Source: Sipunculus nudus
Taxonomy: Eukaryota; Annelida; Sipuncula; Golfingiida; Sipunculidae
Assembly: GCA_026874595.1 (NCBI GenBank)
Contig: CM049311.1
Coordinates: 17,319,676 to 17,383,675 of the forward strand
DNA: 64,000 bases
Direction of reading: 5' to 3'
The notes under the pieces: model-generated
What the model saw: only the letters and a program-made list of their open reading frames with translations
Told to the model about the DNA's origin: nothing
The model's database searches: none
In this document: piece by piece, positions 48,513 through 61,810 of the stretch
Layout: each line of letters starts with the position of its first letter
How positions within the stretch are numbered: the stretch's first letter is position 1
Made by a program: the position numbers and the translations under genes

Positions 48513-48572
48513 TGACCCTAACGACCACACCGGCCTCAACCGAGGCTCCAACCACAACTCCAGAGACAACTG
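48513..48572 (+). CDS. mucin-like repeat exon 3
   Basis: 60 bp, phase 1-1, acceptor TTTTTCTTTAG, donor ACTG|GTAAGT. Reads VTLTTTPASTEAPTTTPETT. Confidence 0.75.
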
Positions 48573-48744
48573 GTAAGTTATACACCTGTTTTATTTGACT
48601 CTAATGAATCCCTCTCTGATTCATGAAAATTTAAGACAATAAGGTCATCCCTGTATGGAGAAATATACAACATGTAGTATGCAATCGTATCAAAACAAGA
48701 CAAACTGGATCTATCCGATTCCTATATCTGTCCTAAGTTCTGTC

Positions 48745-48935
48745 TCCAAAACTGCTGAGAAAACCATTTTTAATTAAACGTAAATTTCTCCGAGAGCACA
48801 CAAACCTTATAACATTTCCGTGAGGATTTATTCAAGGAGATTTTACAGTAGATGAACTAACAGACATTTTTCACCTGTTCTGTGAGACCCTAGATAATAG
48901 AAAGGACGTTAATGTTGCGTTTTGTGATATATATG

Positions 48936-49012
<77 letters not shown>

Positions 49013-50140
49013 CTTTTAAAAGAATATGGTATAAAAAGATTTTTACTTCAGATAAAGGGAAATGATAAAACTGACACATTTTTTTTATGGTTAAATGATT
49101 ACTTACACAATGGGCAACAACGAATATTAACTCGGGATGGGTGTTTTGACTGTGGTATAATGAAGGGGGAGTGCAGTAGGGATCAGTCTTGGGAACGATT
49201 TTATTTTTCATATATGTATAAACGGCATAGATGATTTTTATCATGTAATATAAGACTTTTCGCAGACGTTCAACACTTTGTCAAATTGTCCAAAACTATT
49301 TCTAATATCAAGAGTAGTTTATGTTCGAAAAAAGCGTGGGTAGATAAGTGTCTAGGGAAGTTTTTTCTTCCGGCAGAAACAATAGCTAAGTACATTTCGC
49401 ATTCACTGACCATTTAAATGCAGCTTTGACCTTCTCTGGTTTTATAATGCCTCATACAAATAAACATAAATGCCTAAGTATACACTTTGGGCACGAATAA
49501 AAATGGGCTGGTCACATTTCTGAAGTATGAAAGAAAGCATGCAAAAGAACTGATGTATTGAACAAAATTAAATACCAATCTGATATGCTTACAGTAGAAA
49601 TAATTAATAAATCTTTTTTATTGCTTATATTAGAATATGGAAGTATCAGGTGGACTAATAAAAAAGAAGACAGATTCAAATAAATTGAAGAAGATCCAGT
49701 TATATGCAACCAGAATTGTTACGAGGACACTTAATGGAAACAGTAATCAGGAAATGTATAATGAACTTGGATGAGACACCTTCCAGGATCGCAGAAAAAA
49801 ATTTCAGTTGGCAATGTTTTATAGAATAATCCATTTGTTTGTTCCAAACTACTTCAAACAGTATGTCCAGTATCTATTCACAAACCCCGTGCAGCATCCC
49901 CTACGAAACAGCCATGATTTAAACTTTTCAGATGTTTAGCATGTCTGTGCACGGAATCGTTTATTCCACGTACATGCCGTGTCTAGAATAGTCTCAATGG
50001 TTCATTGAAAACGGCTCAAGGATCGCATAATTCAAGTTAAGTTAAATGGAATGAATAGGAAATCCACTCTGCACTATTTAATAGGGAAGAGAAAATTAGG
50101 AATACAACATGCACAATTAAGAATAAAATGCTGTGCTCTT
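48745..50140 (+). mobile_element. LINE remnant in array unit 3
   Basis: Same reverse-transcriptase fragment, broken by a long TA microsatellite at about 48925-49009 and by many stops. The downstream blocks LEYGSIRWTNKK and ATRIVTRTLNGNSNQEMYNE are still legible in frame pieces. Confidence 0.7.
48925..49009. repeat. (TA)n microsatellite
   Basis: Long TA run inside the LINE remnant of array unit 3. Confidence 0.95.
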
Positions 50141-50280
50141 TTTTTATGCCTAAAAGTGGGTTTCCCGAAATTTTGTGCTCTCTGGCCTGCGTGATCTCTG
50201 TAATCCCGTTCAAGAAAATTCGGAGTTTCAAAGAAATGTAGTATAAATTTTGGTTTGACACTTGTCCTGCCACAGTTTTT

Positions 50281-53200
50281 TAGCTCAGCTGACTTTCAGT
50301 CATGCTGGGCTATAGCGATGGGTCTTTGTCCGTCGTCCTTCCGTCTGTCCGTCCGGCCAGCCGTCCGGCCGTCCGGCCGTCCGTCCGTTAGCAGGGCACA
50401 AATCGTAAGTGTAGGGGCAAGGGCCATGAACCCTATGCAGTCTTAGAGGTTATAAAAAGATCTCATTGCAAACCTGAAATTAGGTCACTGTGACCTATAT
50501 TCTCGAAGTTATGGGGTGTGTTTGCACCCCCCAGAAATAACTCTTTGAGACAAAATTTTCATCCCAAACCTTCCATCTTTCACATACAGCTCACCTACCA
50601 ACAGGGGAAGAACCATAATTTTTTTTAGGTCAAAAGGTCAAAGGTCAAGGTCACAGGAGCCTCTTCTTTGAAAAGCCTGTGGATGCATTTTAAGCCAACC
50701 CTTTCATCCCAATTCTTTGTTCTTTCACATATAGCTCACCTACTAAGTTGGAGAAGAATCCTATAGATTTTGAGGTCACAAGGTCAAAGGTCAGGGTCAC
50801 AGGATCCACTTCTTTGAAAAGGTTGTAGACATATTTCAAGCTAGACTTTTCATTCCAAACCTTTCAGCACTGATATGGCTTCTCTGCCAACAGGGGACAA
50901 GACCTGTTGATTTTGAGGTCAAAGGTCAAGTTCACAGCACCCACTTCATGCATGGAGTAATTTTCAGGCAAACTTTTCAATCTGTACCTTCCATCTGTCA
51001 TATATGGCTTACCTACCAATAAGGGAAGAAGCCTATTGATATTGAGGTCAAAAAGTCAAAGGTCAAGGTCACAATATTTAATTGTTCTAAATGCTTGTTA
51101 GCATATTTCAAGTGTAACTGTTCAACCCAAACCTTCAGTCTTTCACATATGCCACATCTATGCATCACTCAGTTTGACTCAAACTTCATATTTATGGGTC
51201 TTTTTGCTTGAATAAATAACTTATTGATTTTGGGGTCAGCTGGTCAGCAGGTTAAAGGTTGCAGGTCAAAGTGATTCACCCATTGGTTGCCAAGTAATTA
51301 CACCAGATTTAAGTAGTTAGTAGTTACCCATCATTTAGAAAAAATCCAGTTGATATGTGGGCAAAAGGCCAAGGTCATAGGTCAGTGATGTTCACAATTA
51401 CTTATTTTATAGGTCAGTGATGTTCACAATTACTAATTTTATAGACCATCTCTATTTTTCTTGTATATATAACCATCCCACCCCAGCTGGTAATCTCCCT
51501 GTGTGGCTGTAATTGTGAGTGACACTGGTGACATATGACTCCCTTTTGTTTCAGCCTATTAAGTGATAAGGATCAGTGATAAGTACCTCGTTACTTCATA
51601 ACAAAAACACTGTTGTCTGAATGCTTCAGCCAGGCATTAAGACTATGAGAGTATAGTATTAAGGTTTAGCCACTGATTTATAAGATGATGGGAACATTTT
51701 GCAGTTTATTTTATGGAATCCTAGCAATAAACATAGTTTCCTAGATATCTGAATATTTTAATATATATCACCACATATAAAAGCAAGTGTTTGTTCTCAT
51801 AATATGTGGATGTGTACCTTGATTTAGGATGGCTTTTTGTTTTATTTCAAGACCCTTAGTCATGCTTTCTGCATTTCTTTTCTTTCAGGTTTGGCAGTTT
51901 ACCTACCCTGCTGACCCCATTGAAAAGCAGAGTGATAATAAAAAATATTGGACTTACACTTTTTACAATTGCATATCTATAAATCTGATATGAGCGCCTG
52001 GACATGCCTTTTGAATTATTTTGGGCATTCATTACTGGATAATTTGCCCCAAGTTCTGTCTCTTATTGGAGAATGTGGGATATCAAATGTCATACTTGTC
52101 AGAAATCCATTATGTCTGCCAGTTAGCCACCTTAGAAATTATTTCTTCAGTGCAGTTTCAGTAATTTTTCTTTAATGTTTGGTCCGATTTAGAGAATGTT
52201 TGTTGTCTGATTTCAGACTTGTCAAAAGTCCAATATGGCCACCAGGCAACCATCTTTTAATTCCTTTTGATCATATTATCTCAAGAACAGTTAAAGTGAT
52301 GGCAGTTGGATGTATATTTATGTAATCTTGTAAAGGATTGGGTCAAATATTTCTGAATAAATATTACCATCATTTATAAAAGTGCAATACAGTTGGCTTG
52401 TATTGAATAAAAATTCATACAGAAGCACCTGTTTCTCAATAATTGCATCCGCCAAAACAGAGTTTTGCGGATACTAGGTTTTCAGCTGCACGCCGCTGCC
52501 GCCGCGTAGGTGTCCGGAGAACTCCTCCATAACCGCTGGGCAGAATTTTACGAAACCCGGGATTATGTTCAGTTCACATGTGAACTGCTGCACCCCAATT
52601 TTGTTTTGACCTCTGACCTTTCTTCTGCACTCTGCGTCAGTTTGTGTGTCTGTTTCCACACATAAACCAACATATCTCGGGAACCGTTTGACCGATCAGG
52701 AAATTTTTTGCACAAATGTAGCCCTTGGTGAGCTGTTTAACATACAAAAAATGGTGGCGCCACCTGCAACCATGTTTGCACAGTGTCCATCTGTTTGTAT
52801 GCCTTGGGTTAAAATCACTCATATCTCCGCAGTGGTTTGACTAATTCACCTGAAATTCAGCATGCGTATACAAATATAGCCCTGGGATAGCTTTATAACA
52901 TATACAACAAAAGGTTGCGCCACCTGCAACCATGTTTGCACAGTGTCCATTTGTTCATCTGCCTGGGGTTAAAATCACTCATATCTCTGCAGTGGTTTGA
53001 CTAATTCACCTAAAATTCGGCATGCGTATACATCCTAGACAGCTTTTCTGATTTTATGACAGGTGGCGCCACCTACATTAACGTTTACGCTGCAGACATC
53101 CAAGCTCATATCTCGGGAACCGTTTGACCGATTGAGCCAAAATTTTGCATGTGTATAGATCTCACATAGCTCTGTATCATACGCAAAACTGGTGGCGCCA

Positions 53201-54096
53201 CCTGCAGCCATTTTTGCACAGCTCCCGTCTATTTGTCTGCCATGGGATAAAATCACTCATATCTCTGCAGTGGTTTGACATATCTGCCTAAAATTTTGCA
53301 GGTTTATACATCCCCGACAGCTCTCTTGATTTTATGACAGGTGGCGCCACCTTCATTCTACATTTATGCAGCAGATATCCAAGCTCATATCTTGGGAACC
53401 GTTTGACCGATTCGGCCAAAGTTTTGCATGTGTATAGTTCTCACATAGCTCTTTATCATACGCAAAACTGGTGGCACCACCTGCAGCCATTTTTGCACAG
53501 CGTCAATCTGTTTGTCTGCCAAGGGCACAAATCACTCATATACATGTAGTGGTTTGACTTATCTGCCTTAAATTTTGCATATGTATACAACTTGGACAGC
53601 TTTCTGGATTTTGTGGTAGGTGGCGCAACCTACATACACATTTCTGCTGCAGACATCCATGCTAATATGCAACACTTCACTCTATTTCCCCTTGCCACTC
53701 AATCCATGCCTCACTTCACCAGTTCCACTCTGATTTAGGCGGATACACGTAGTCGCTTGTCGACTTCCCGTATTCTAGTTCTGGCATGTATTTCCTTGAT
53801 TTTTGCTATATATTTTGATCTTATATTTGCCCTTTGTGAAGTTCCTTATGAGACTGACAGGTTTCAAGCAAGCTGTTGGAATAGTTCCTGATAGCTTAAC
53901 AATCATGCATTTTCCTCAGACCATCAATTCACTGTGTTTTAACCAGACATAGGTGATATATATTTCTGTTGTCATAGAAAATTTTCAACAAATTGGCAAA
54001 ATTGGTTCTTCAAAATTTGACTGGAAGTTGTTAATCTCAGTCCATGATGTCACAGGTCATGCATGGCAGCTGAGCGTCATGACCCATGGGTCACTT
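50281..54096. repeat. 3.8-kb composite repeat inserted in array unit 3
   Basis: It interrupts the CCACAGTTTTTT|CAACGCGAG junction that is intact in every other unit. The ends carry GCTCAGCTG in opposite orientation (near 50283 and 54067). The left half has a GTCCGTC/GGCCGTC tract (about 50327-50390) and then ~140-bp tandem segments with the phrases CACATATAGCTCACCTACCAA and AGGTCAAAGGTCAAGGTCAC. The right half (about 52440-53760) is a second tandem repeat around GGTGGCGCCACC. It looks like a composite, possibly nested, non-coding mobile repeat of a kind common in bivalve genomes. Confidence 0.65.
52753..53632. repeat. tandem repeat with the palindrome GGTGGCGCCACC
   Basis: The 12-bp palindrome or close variants occur at 52753, 52913, 53062, 53191, 53340, 53470 and 53619. 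The alternating spacing of about 130 and 149 bp indicates a dimeric unit of roughly 280 bp. Phrases such as AAAATCACTCATATCTC and GGAACCGTTTGACCGAT recur between them. Confidence 0.8.
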
Positions 54097-54309
54097 GTTT
54101 TTCAACGCGAGTTGATTGTAAATGATAAATGACTGGCAGTGCCAGCGAACAATAAAAAGAGAACCGCTGCCCGAAAGGACTGAATGTTCTTAAATGGATG
54201 GGGGGGGGGGGGGGGTGAGGGGCGAGGCAATTTGAAATATCAATACTATGAAAAATGTGCTGCCATTGTGTTTAACAAAACATGTTCTTTTATTTATATT
54301 ATTCTTCAG

Positions 54310-54369
54310 TGGCCCTAACGACCCCACTGGCCTCCACCGTGGTTCCAACCACAACTCAAGAGACAACTG
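54310..54369 (+). CDS. mucin-like repeat exon 4
   Basis: 60 bp, phase 1-1, acceptor ATTCTTCAG, donor ACTG|GTAAGT. Reads VALTTPLASTVVPTTTQETT, the consensus of the young units. Confidence 0.75.
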
Positions 54370-54524
54370 GTAAGTTATATACCTGTCTTATTTCGCTCAA
54401 GTGAATCCCTCTCTTATTCATGTAAATGTAAGACAATAGGATCATCCCTGTATGGAGAAATATACAGCATGTAGTGAGCAATCGTATCAAAACAAGACAA
54501 ACTGGTTCCTATATTTGTCCTAAG

Positions 54525-55860
54525 TTCTGTCTCTAAAACTGCTGAGTAAATCATTTTTAATTAAACGTAATTTTCGCCAAGAGCTCAAAAACATTATATC
54601 ATTTCCGTTTGGATTTATACAAGGAGATTCTATAGTAAATGAATAACATACAGTTTTTTTTATCTTTTGTGTTAGACCATGGATAATAGAATGGACGTCA
54701 GTGGTCCGTTTTGTGATATATATAAAGCTTTCATAAGAAAATGGCATTAAGGAATCTTACTTCAGATAAAGGGAAATGATCAAAATGACATGTTTCTTTT
54801 ATGGTAAAATGATAACCTACACAATGGGCAACAGCGAATCTTAACTTGGGTTAGGGGTTTTGACTGTGGTATAATAAAGGGGGAGTGCAGGAGTGATCAG
54901 TATTGGGAACGATTTTATTTTTTCATATATATGTATTATCGGCAAAGTTTTTTTTGTCATGTAATTTAAGACTTTTCGCACGACGTACAACATTTTGTCA
55001 AATTGTGTAAAACTATTTCTAATATGAAGAGTGGTTTATGTTAGAAACATTCGTGGTCAGATTAGTGTCTAGTGAAGTTTTTTTCCGGGAAAAAAAAGCT
55101 ATGGACATTTCGCATTCACTGACCATTTAAATCCAACTTTGACCTTCTCTTCTCTGGTTTTATGATGCCCTTTACAAATAAACATATGCCTAAGTATCCA
55201 CCTTGGGCACGATTAAACATGGGCTGGTAACATTTATGAAGTATGAAATAAAACATACAAAAGAACTGATGCACAGAACAAAATTAAATACCCCCCTAAT
55301 ATGATAACAACAGAGATAATGAAAAAGAATCCTTTGTATTGCTTATATCAGAATATTGAAGTATCAGGTGGACTAATAAAAAAAAGGTTCAAATAAATTG
55401 AAGAAGATCCAGTTATATGCAACCAGAATTGTTACGGGGACACTTAATGAAACCAGTAATCGGGAAATGTTTAAAGAACTTGGATCGGAGACCTTGCAGG
55501 ATCGCAGAACGAAAATCTCAGTTGGCAATGTTATATAAAATAATCCATTTGTTTGTTACAAAATACTTGGAACAATATGTCCAAGACCTATTCACAAACC
55601 TGTGCGGTATCCCCTACGAAACAGCCATGATTTAAATTTTTCAGATGTTTAACAGGTCTGTTCACGGAATCGTTTATTCCACATGCATGTCGTGTCTGGA
55701 AAAGTCTCAATACTTCATTGACAACTGCTCAAGGATCGCATAATTCAAGATAATGTAAATGGAATGAAAAGGTAATCTAGTCAGCACTATTTTAAAGGGA
55801 AGAGAAAATTAGGAATACAACATTCAAAATTAAGAATGAAATGCTGTGCCCTTAACTTTT
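54525..55860 (+). mobile_element. LINE remnant in array unit 4
   Basis: Same fragment as in unit 8: SFPFGFIQGDSIVNE block near 54600, and a C-terminal region whose two frames read QLYATRIVTGTLNETSNREM and QLAMLYKIIHLFVTKYLEQY. Indels and stops prevent any full ORF. Confidence 0.75.
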
Positions 55861-56286
55861 ATTTCCTTAAAAGAAGATGATATGTAATCTATTGAGCTTG
55901 ATAACATAATGATTAGAAAAAGTTTCTAGATCGCCCCGCGGATTTTTTTTTTATGCTCAAAAATGGGTTTCCCGAAGTTTTGTGCTCTCTGGCCTGCCTG
56001 ATCTCTGTAATCCCGTTCAAGAAAATTCGGAGTTTCAAAGAAATGTAGTATAAATTTTGGTTTGACACTTGTCCTGCCACAGTTTTTTTTTCAACGTGAG
56101 TTGATTGTAAATGATTAATGACTGGCAGTGCCAGCGAACAATAAAAAGAGAACCGCTGCCCGTAAGGACTGAATGTTCTTAAATGGATGGGGGGGGGGGG
56201 GAGGCAATTTGAAATATCAATACTATGAAAAATGTGATGCCATTGTGTTTAATAAAACATGTTCTTTTATTTATATTATTCTTCAG

Positions 56287-56346
56287 TGGCCCTAACGACC
56301 CCACTGCCCTCCACCGTGGTTCCAACCACAACTCAAGAGACAACTG
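56287..56346 (+). CDS. mucin-like repeat exon 5
   Basis: 60 bp, phase 1-1, canonical splice sites. Reads VALTTPLPSTVVPTTTQETT (one Ala to Pro change from exon 4). Confidence 0.75.
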
Positions 56347-56504
56347 GTAAGTTATATACCTGTCTTATTTCGCTCTAGTGAATCCCTCTCTTATTCATTT
56401 AAATGTAAGACAATAGGATCATCAATGTATGGAGAAATATACAGCATGAGTGAGCAATCGTATCAAAACAAGACAAACTGGTTCCTATATTTGTCCTAAG
56501 TTCT

Positions 56505-57840
56505 GTCTCCGAAACTGCTGAGTAAACCATTTTTAATTAAACGTAATTTTCGCCAAGAACTCAAAAACATTATATCATTTCCGTTTGGATTTATACAAGG
56601 AGATTCTACAGTAAATGAATAACATACAGTTTTTTTTATCTTTTGTGTTAGACCCTAGATAATAGAATGGACGTCAATGGTCCGTTTTGTGATATATATA
56701 AAGCTTTCATAAGAAAATGGCATTAAGGAATCTTACTTCAGATAAAGGGAAATGATCAAAATGACACGTTTCTTTTATTGTTAAATGATAACCTACACGA
56801 TGGGCAACAGCGAATCTTAACTTGGGTTGGAGGTTTTGACTGTGGTATAATAAAGGGGGAGTGCAGGAGTGATCAGTATTGGGAACGATTTTATTTTTCA
56901 TATATATGTATTATCGGCAAAGTATTTTTTGTCATGTAATTTAAGACTTTTCGCACGACGTAAAAACATTTTGTCAAATTGTGTAAAACTATTTCTAATA
57001 TGAAGAGTGGTTTATGTTCGAAACATTCGTGGTCAGATTAGTGTCTAGTGAAGTTTTTTCCGGGAAAAACAAAAGCTATGGACATTTCGCATTCACTGAC
57101 CATTTAAATCCAACTTTGACCTTCTCTTCTCTGGTTTTATGATGCCCATTACAAATAAACATATGCCTAAGTATACACCTTGGGCACGATTAAACATGGG
57201 CTGGTCACATTTATGAAGTATGAAATAAAACATACAAAAGAACTGATGCACAGAAGAAAATAAAATACCCCCCTAATATGATAACAACAGAGATAATGAA
57301 AAAAAATCCTTTGTATTGCTTATATCAGAATATTGAAGTATCAGGTGGACTAATAAAAAAACCGATTCAAATCAATTGAAGAAGATCCAGTTATATGCAA
57401 CCAGAATTGTTACGGGGACACTTAATGGAACCAGTAATCGGGAAATGTTTAAAGAACTTGGATCGGAGACCTTGCAGGATCGCAGAACGAAAATCTCAGT
57501 TGGCAATGTTATATAAAATAATCCATTTGTTTGTTACAAAATACTTGGAACAATATGTCCAAGACCTATTCACAAACCTGTGCGGTATCCCCTACGAAAC
57601 AGCCATGATTTAAATTTTTCAGATGTTAAACAGGTCTGTTCACGGAATCGTTTATTCCACATGCATGTCGTGTCTGGAAAAGTCTCAATACTTCATTGAC
57701 AACTGCTCAAGGATCGCATAATTCAAGATAATGTAAATGGAATGAAAAGGTAATCTAGTCAGCACTATTTTAAAGGGAAGAGAAAATTAGGAATACAACA
57801 TTCAAAATTAAGAATGAAATGCTGTGCCCTTAACTTTTAT
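56505..57840 (+). mobile_element. LINE remnant in array unit 5
   Basis: Nearly identical to the remnant in unit 4, sharing its stops and indels, so it was copied with the array and did not insert separately. Confidence 0.75.
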
Positions 57841-58268
57841 TTCCTTAAAAGAAGATGATATGTAATCTATTGAGCTTGATAACATAATGATTAGAAAAAG
57901 TTTCAAGATCGCCCCGCGGATTTTTTTTTATGCTCAAAAGTGGGTTTCCCGAAATTTTGTGCTCTCTGGTCTGCCTGATCTCTGTAATCCCGTTCAAGAA
58001 AATTCGGAGTTTCAAAGAAATGTAGTATAAATTTTGGTTTGACACTTGTCCTGCCACAGTTTTTTTTTCAACGCGAGTTGATTGTAAATGATTAATGACT
58101 GGCAGTGCCAGCGAACAATAAAAAGAGAACCGCTGCCCGTAAGGACTGAATGTTCTTAAATGGATGGGGGGGGGGGGGGGGCGAGGCAATTTGAAATATC
58201 AATACTATGAAAAATGTGATGCCATTGTGTTTAATAAAACATGTTCTTTTATTTATATTATTCTTCAG

Positions 58269-58328
58269 TGGCCCTAACGACCCCACTGCCCTCCACCGTG
58301 GTTCCAACCACAACTCAAGAGACAACTG
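58269..58328 (+). CDS. mucin-like repeat exon 6
   Basis: 60 bp, phase 1-1, canonical splice sites. It encodes the same 20 residues as exon 5. Confidence 0.75.
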
Positions 58329-58486
58329 GTAAGTTATATACCTGTCTTATTTCGCTCTAGTGAATCCCTCTCTTATTCATTTAAATGTAAGACAATAGGA
58401 TCATCAATGTATGGAGAAATATACAGCATGAGTGAGCAATCGTATCAAAACAAGACAAACTGGTTCCTATATTTGTCCTAAGTTCT

Positions 58487-59825
58487 GTCTCCGAAACTGC
58501 TGAGTAAACCATTTTTAATTAAACGTAATTTTCGCCAAGAGCTCAAAAACATTATATCATTTCCGTTTGGATTTATACAAGGAGATTCTACAGTATATGA
58601 ATAACATACAATTTTTTTTTATCTTTTGTGTTGGACCCTAGATAAGAGAATGGACGTCAATGGTCCGTTTTGTGATCTATATAAAGCTTTCATAAGAAAA
58701 TGGCATTAAGGAATCTTACTTCAGATAAAGGGAAATGATCAAAATGGCAGGTTTCTTTTATTGTTAAATGATAACCTACACAATGGACAACAGCGAATCT
58801 TAACTTGGGTTGGAGGTTTTGACTGTGGTATAATAAAGGGGGAGTGCAGGAGTGATCAGTATTGGGAACGATTTTATTTTTCATATATATGTATTATCGG
58901 CAAAGTTTTTTTTTGTCATGTAATTTAAGACTTTTCGCACGACGTACAACATTTTGTCAAATTGTGTAAAACTATTTCTAATATGAAGAGTGGTTTATGT
59001 TCGAAACATTCGTGGTCAGATTAGTGTCTAGTGAAGTTTTTTTTTCCGGGAAAAACAAAAGCTATGGACGTTTCGCATTCACTGACCATTTAAATCCAAC
59101 TTTGACCTTCTCTATTCTGGTTTTATGATGCCCATTACAAATAAACAAATGCCTAAGTATACACCTTGGGCACGAATAAACATGGGCTGGTCACATTTAT
59201 GAAGTATGAAATAAAACATACAAAAGAACTGATGCACAGAAGAAAATTAAATACCCCCCTAATATGATAACAACAGAGATAATGAAAAAAAAAATCCTTT
59301 GTATTGCTTATATCAGAATATTGAAGTATCAGGTGGACAAATAAAAAAACAGATTCAAATCAATTGAAGAAGATCCAGTTATATGCAACCAGAATTGTTA
59401 CGGGGACACTTAATGGAACCAGTAATCGGGAAATGTTTAAGGAACTTGGAGGGGAGACCTTGCAGGATCGCAGAACGAAAATCTCAGTTGGCGATGTTAT
59501 ATAAAATAATCCAGTTGTTTGTTCCAAAATACTTGGAACAATATGTCCAAGACCTATTCACAAACCTGTGCGGTATCCCCTACGAAACAGCCATGATTTA
59601 AATTTTTCAGATGTTTAACAGGTCTGTTCACGGAATCGTTTATTCCACATGCATGTCGTGTCTGGAAAAGTCTCAATACTTCATTGACAACTGCTCAAGG
59701 ATCGCATAATTCAAGATAATGTAAATGGAATGAAAAGGTAATCTAGTCAGCACTATTTTATAGGGAAGAGAAAATTAGTAATACAACATTCAAAATTAAG
59801 AACGAAATGCTGTGCCCTTAACTTT
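58487..59825 (+). mobile_element. LINE remnant in array unit 6
   Basis: Nearly identical to units 4 and 5, with shared stops. Confidence 0.75.
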
Positions 59826-60257
59826 TATTTCCTTAAAAGAAGATGATATGTAATCTATTGAGCTTGATAACATAATGATTAGAAAAAGTTTCAAGATCGC
59901 CCCGCGGATTTTTTTTTTATGCTCAAAAGTGGGTTTCCCGAAATGTTGTGCTCTCTGGCCTGCCTTATCTCTGTAATCCCGTTCAAGAAAATTCGGAGTT
60001 TCAAAGAAATGTAGTATAAATTTTGGTTTGACACTTGTCCTGCCACAGTTTTTTTTTTCAACGCGAGTTGATTGTAAATGATTAATGACTGGCAGTGCCA
60101 GCGAACAATAAAAAGAGAACCGCTGTCCGTAAGGACTGAATGTTTTTAAATGGATGGGGGGGGGGGGGGGCGAGGCAATTTGAAATATCAATACTATGAA
60201 AAATGTGATGCCATTGTGTTTAATAAAACATGTTCTTTTATTTATATTATTATTCAG

Positions 60258-60317
60258 TGGCCCTAACGACCCCACTGGCCTCCACCGTGGTTCCAACCAC
60301 AAGTCAAGAGACAACTG
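60258..60317 (+). CDS. mucin-like repeat exon 7
   Basis: 60 bp, phase 1-1, acceptor ATTATTCAG. Reads VALTTPLASTVVPTTSQETT, one Thr to Ser change. Confidence 0.75.
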
Positions 60318-60474
60318 GTAAGTTATATACCTGTCTTATTTCGCTCTAGTGAATCCCTCTCTTATTCATGTAAATGTAAGACAATAGGATCATCCCTGTA
60401 TGGGGAAATATGCAGCATGTAGTGAGCAATCGTATCAAAACAAGACAAACTGGTTCCTATATTTGTCCTAAGTT

Positions 60475-61810
60475 CTGTCTCCGAAACTGCTGAGTAAACC
60501 ATTTTTAATTAAACGTAATTTTCGCCAAGAGCTCAAAAACATTATATCATTTCCGTTTGGATTTATACAAGGAGATTCTACAGTAAATGAATAACATACA
60601 GTTTTTTTTTTATCTTTTGTGTTAGACCCTGGATAATAGAATGGACGTCAATGGTCCGTTTTGTGATATATATAAAGCTTTCATAAGAAAATGGCATTAA
60701 GGAATCTTACTTCAGATAAAGGGAAATGATCAAAATGACACGTTTCTTTAATGGTAAAATGATAACCTACACAATGGGCAACAGCGAATCTTAACTTGGG
60801 TTAGGGGTTTTGACTGTGGTATAATAAAGGGGGAGTGCAGGAGTGATCAGTATTGGGAACGATTTTATTTTTCATATATATGTATTATCGGCAAAGTTTT
60901 TTTTTTGGTCATGTAATATAAGACTTTTCGCACGACGTACAACATTTTGTCAAATTGTGTAAAACTATTTCTAATATGTAGATTGGTTTATGTTAGAAAC
61001 ATTCGTGGTCAGGTTAGTGTCAAGTGAAGTTTTTTTTCGGGAAAAACAAAAGCTATGGACATTTCGCATTCACTGACCATTTAAATCCAACTTTGACCTT
61101 CTCTTCTCTGGTTTTATGATGCCCTTTACAAATAAACATATGCCTAAGTATACATCTTGGGCACGATTAAACATGGGCTGGTCACATTTATGAAGTATGA
61201 AATAAAACATACAAAAGAACTGATGCACAGAACAAAATTAAATACCCCCCTAATATGATAACAACAGAGATAATGAAAAAAATCCTTTGTATTGCTTATA
61301 TCAGAATATTGAAGTATCAGGTGGACTAATAAAAAAACAGATTCAAATCAATTGAAGAAGATTCAGTTATATGCAACCAGAATTGTTACGGGGACTTAAT
61401 GCAACCAGTAATCGGGAAATGTTTAAAGAACTTGGATCGGAGACCTTGCAGGATCGCAGAACGAAAATCTCAGTTGGCAATGTTATATAAAATAATCCAT
61501 TTGTTTGTTACAGAATACTTGGAACAATATGTCCAAGACCTATTCACAAACTTGTGCGGTATCCCCTACGAAACAGCCATGATTTAAATTTTTCAGATGT
61601 TAAACAAGCCTGTTCACGGAATCGTTTATTCCACATGCATGTCGTGTCTGGAAAAGTCTCAATACTTCATTGACAACTGCTCAAGGATCGCATAATTCAA
61701 GATAATGTAAATTGAATGAAGAGGTATTCTAGTCAGCACTATTTTAAAGGGAAGAGAAAATTAGGAATACAACATTCAAAATTAAGAATGAAATGCTGTG
61801 CCCTTAACTT
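60475..61810 (+). mobile_element. LINE remnant in array unit 7
   Basis: Nearly identical to units 4 to 6. A small deletion near 61395 distinguishes it. Confidence 0.75.

Noticed and set aside
50327-50392. GTCCGTC/GGCCGTC tract as a possible CRISPR-like array
   Set aside because: It is a simple-sequence tract without regular unique spacers, in an animal genome.
55417-55635. Repeated ~72-codon plus-strand ORF present in several units
   Set aside because: It is a frame-shifted reading of the LINE C-terminal region; the conserved reverse-transcriptase wording lies in the neighbouring frames.
59796-60314. 172-codon minus-strand ORF, the longest in the window
   Set aside because: It is antisense to mucin-like exon 7 and the LINE tail. 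Its Pro run is the poly-G tract and its start is the Thr exon read backwards. Related but shorter antisense frames occur in other units.
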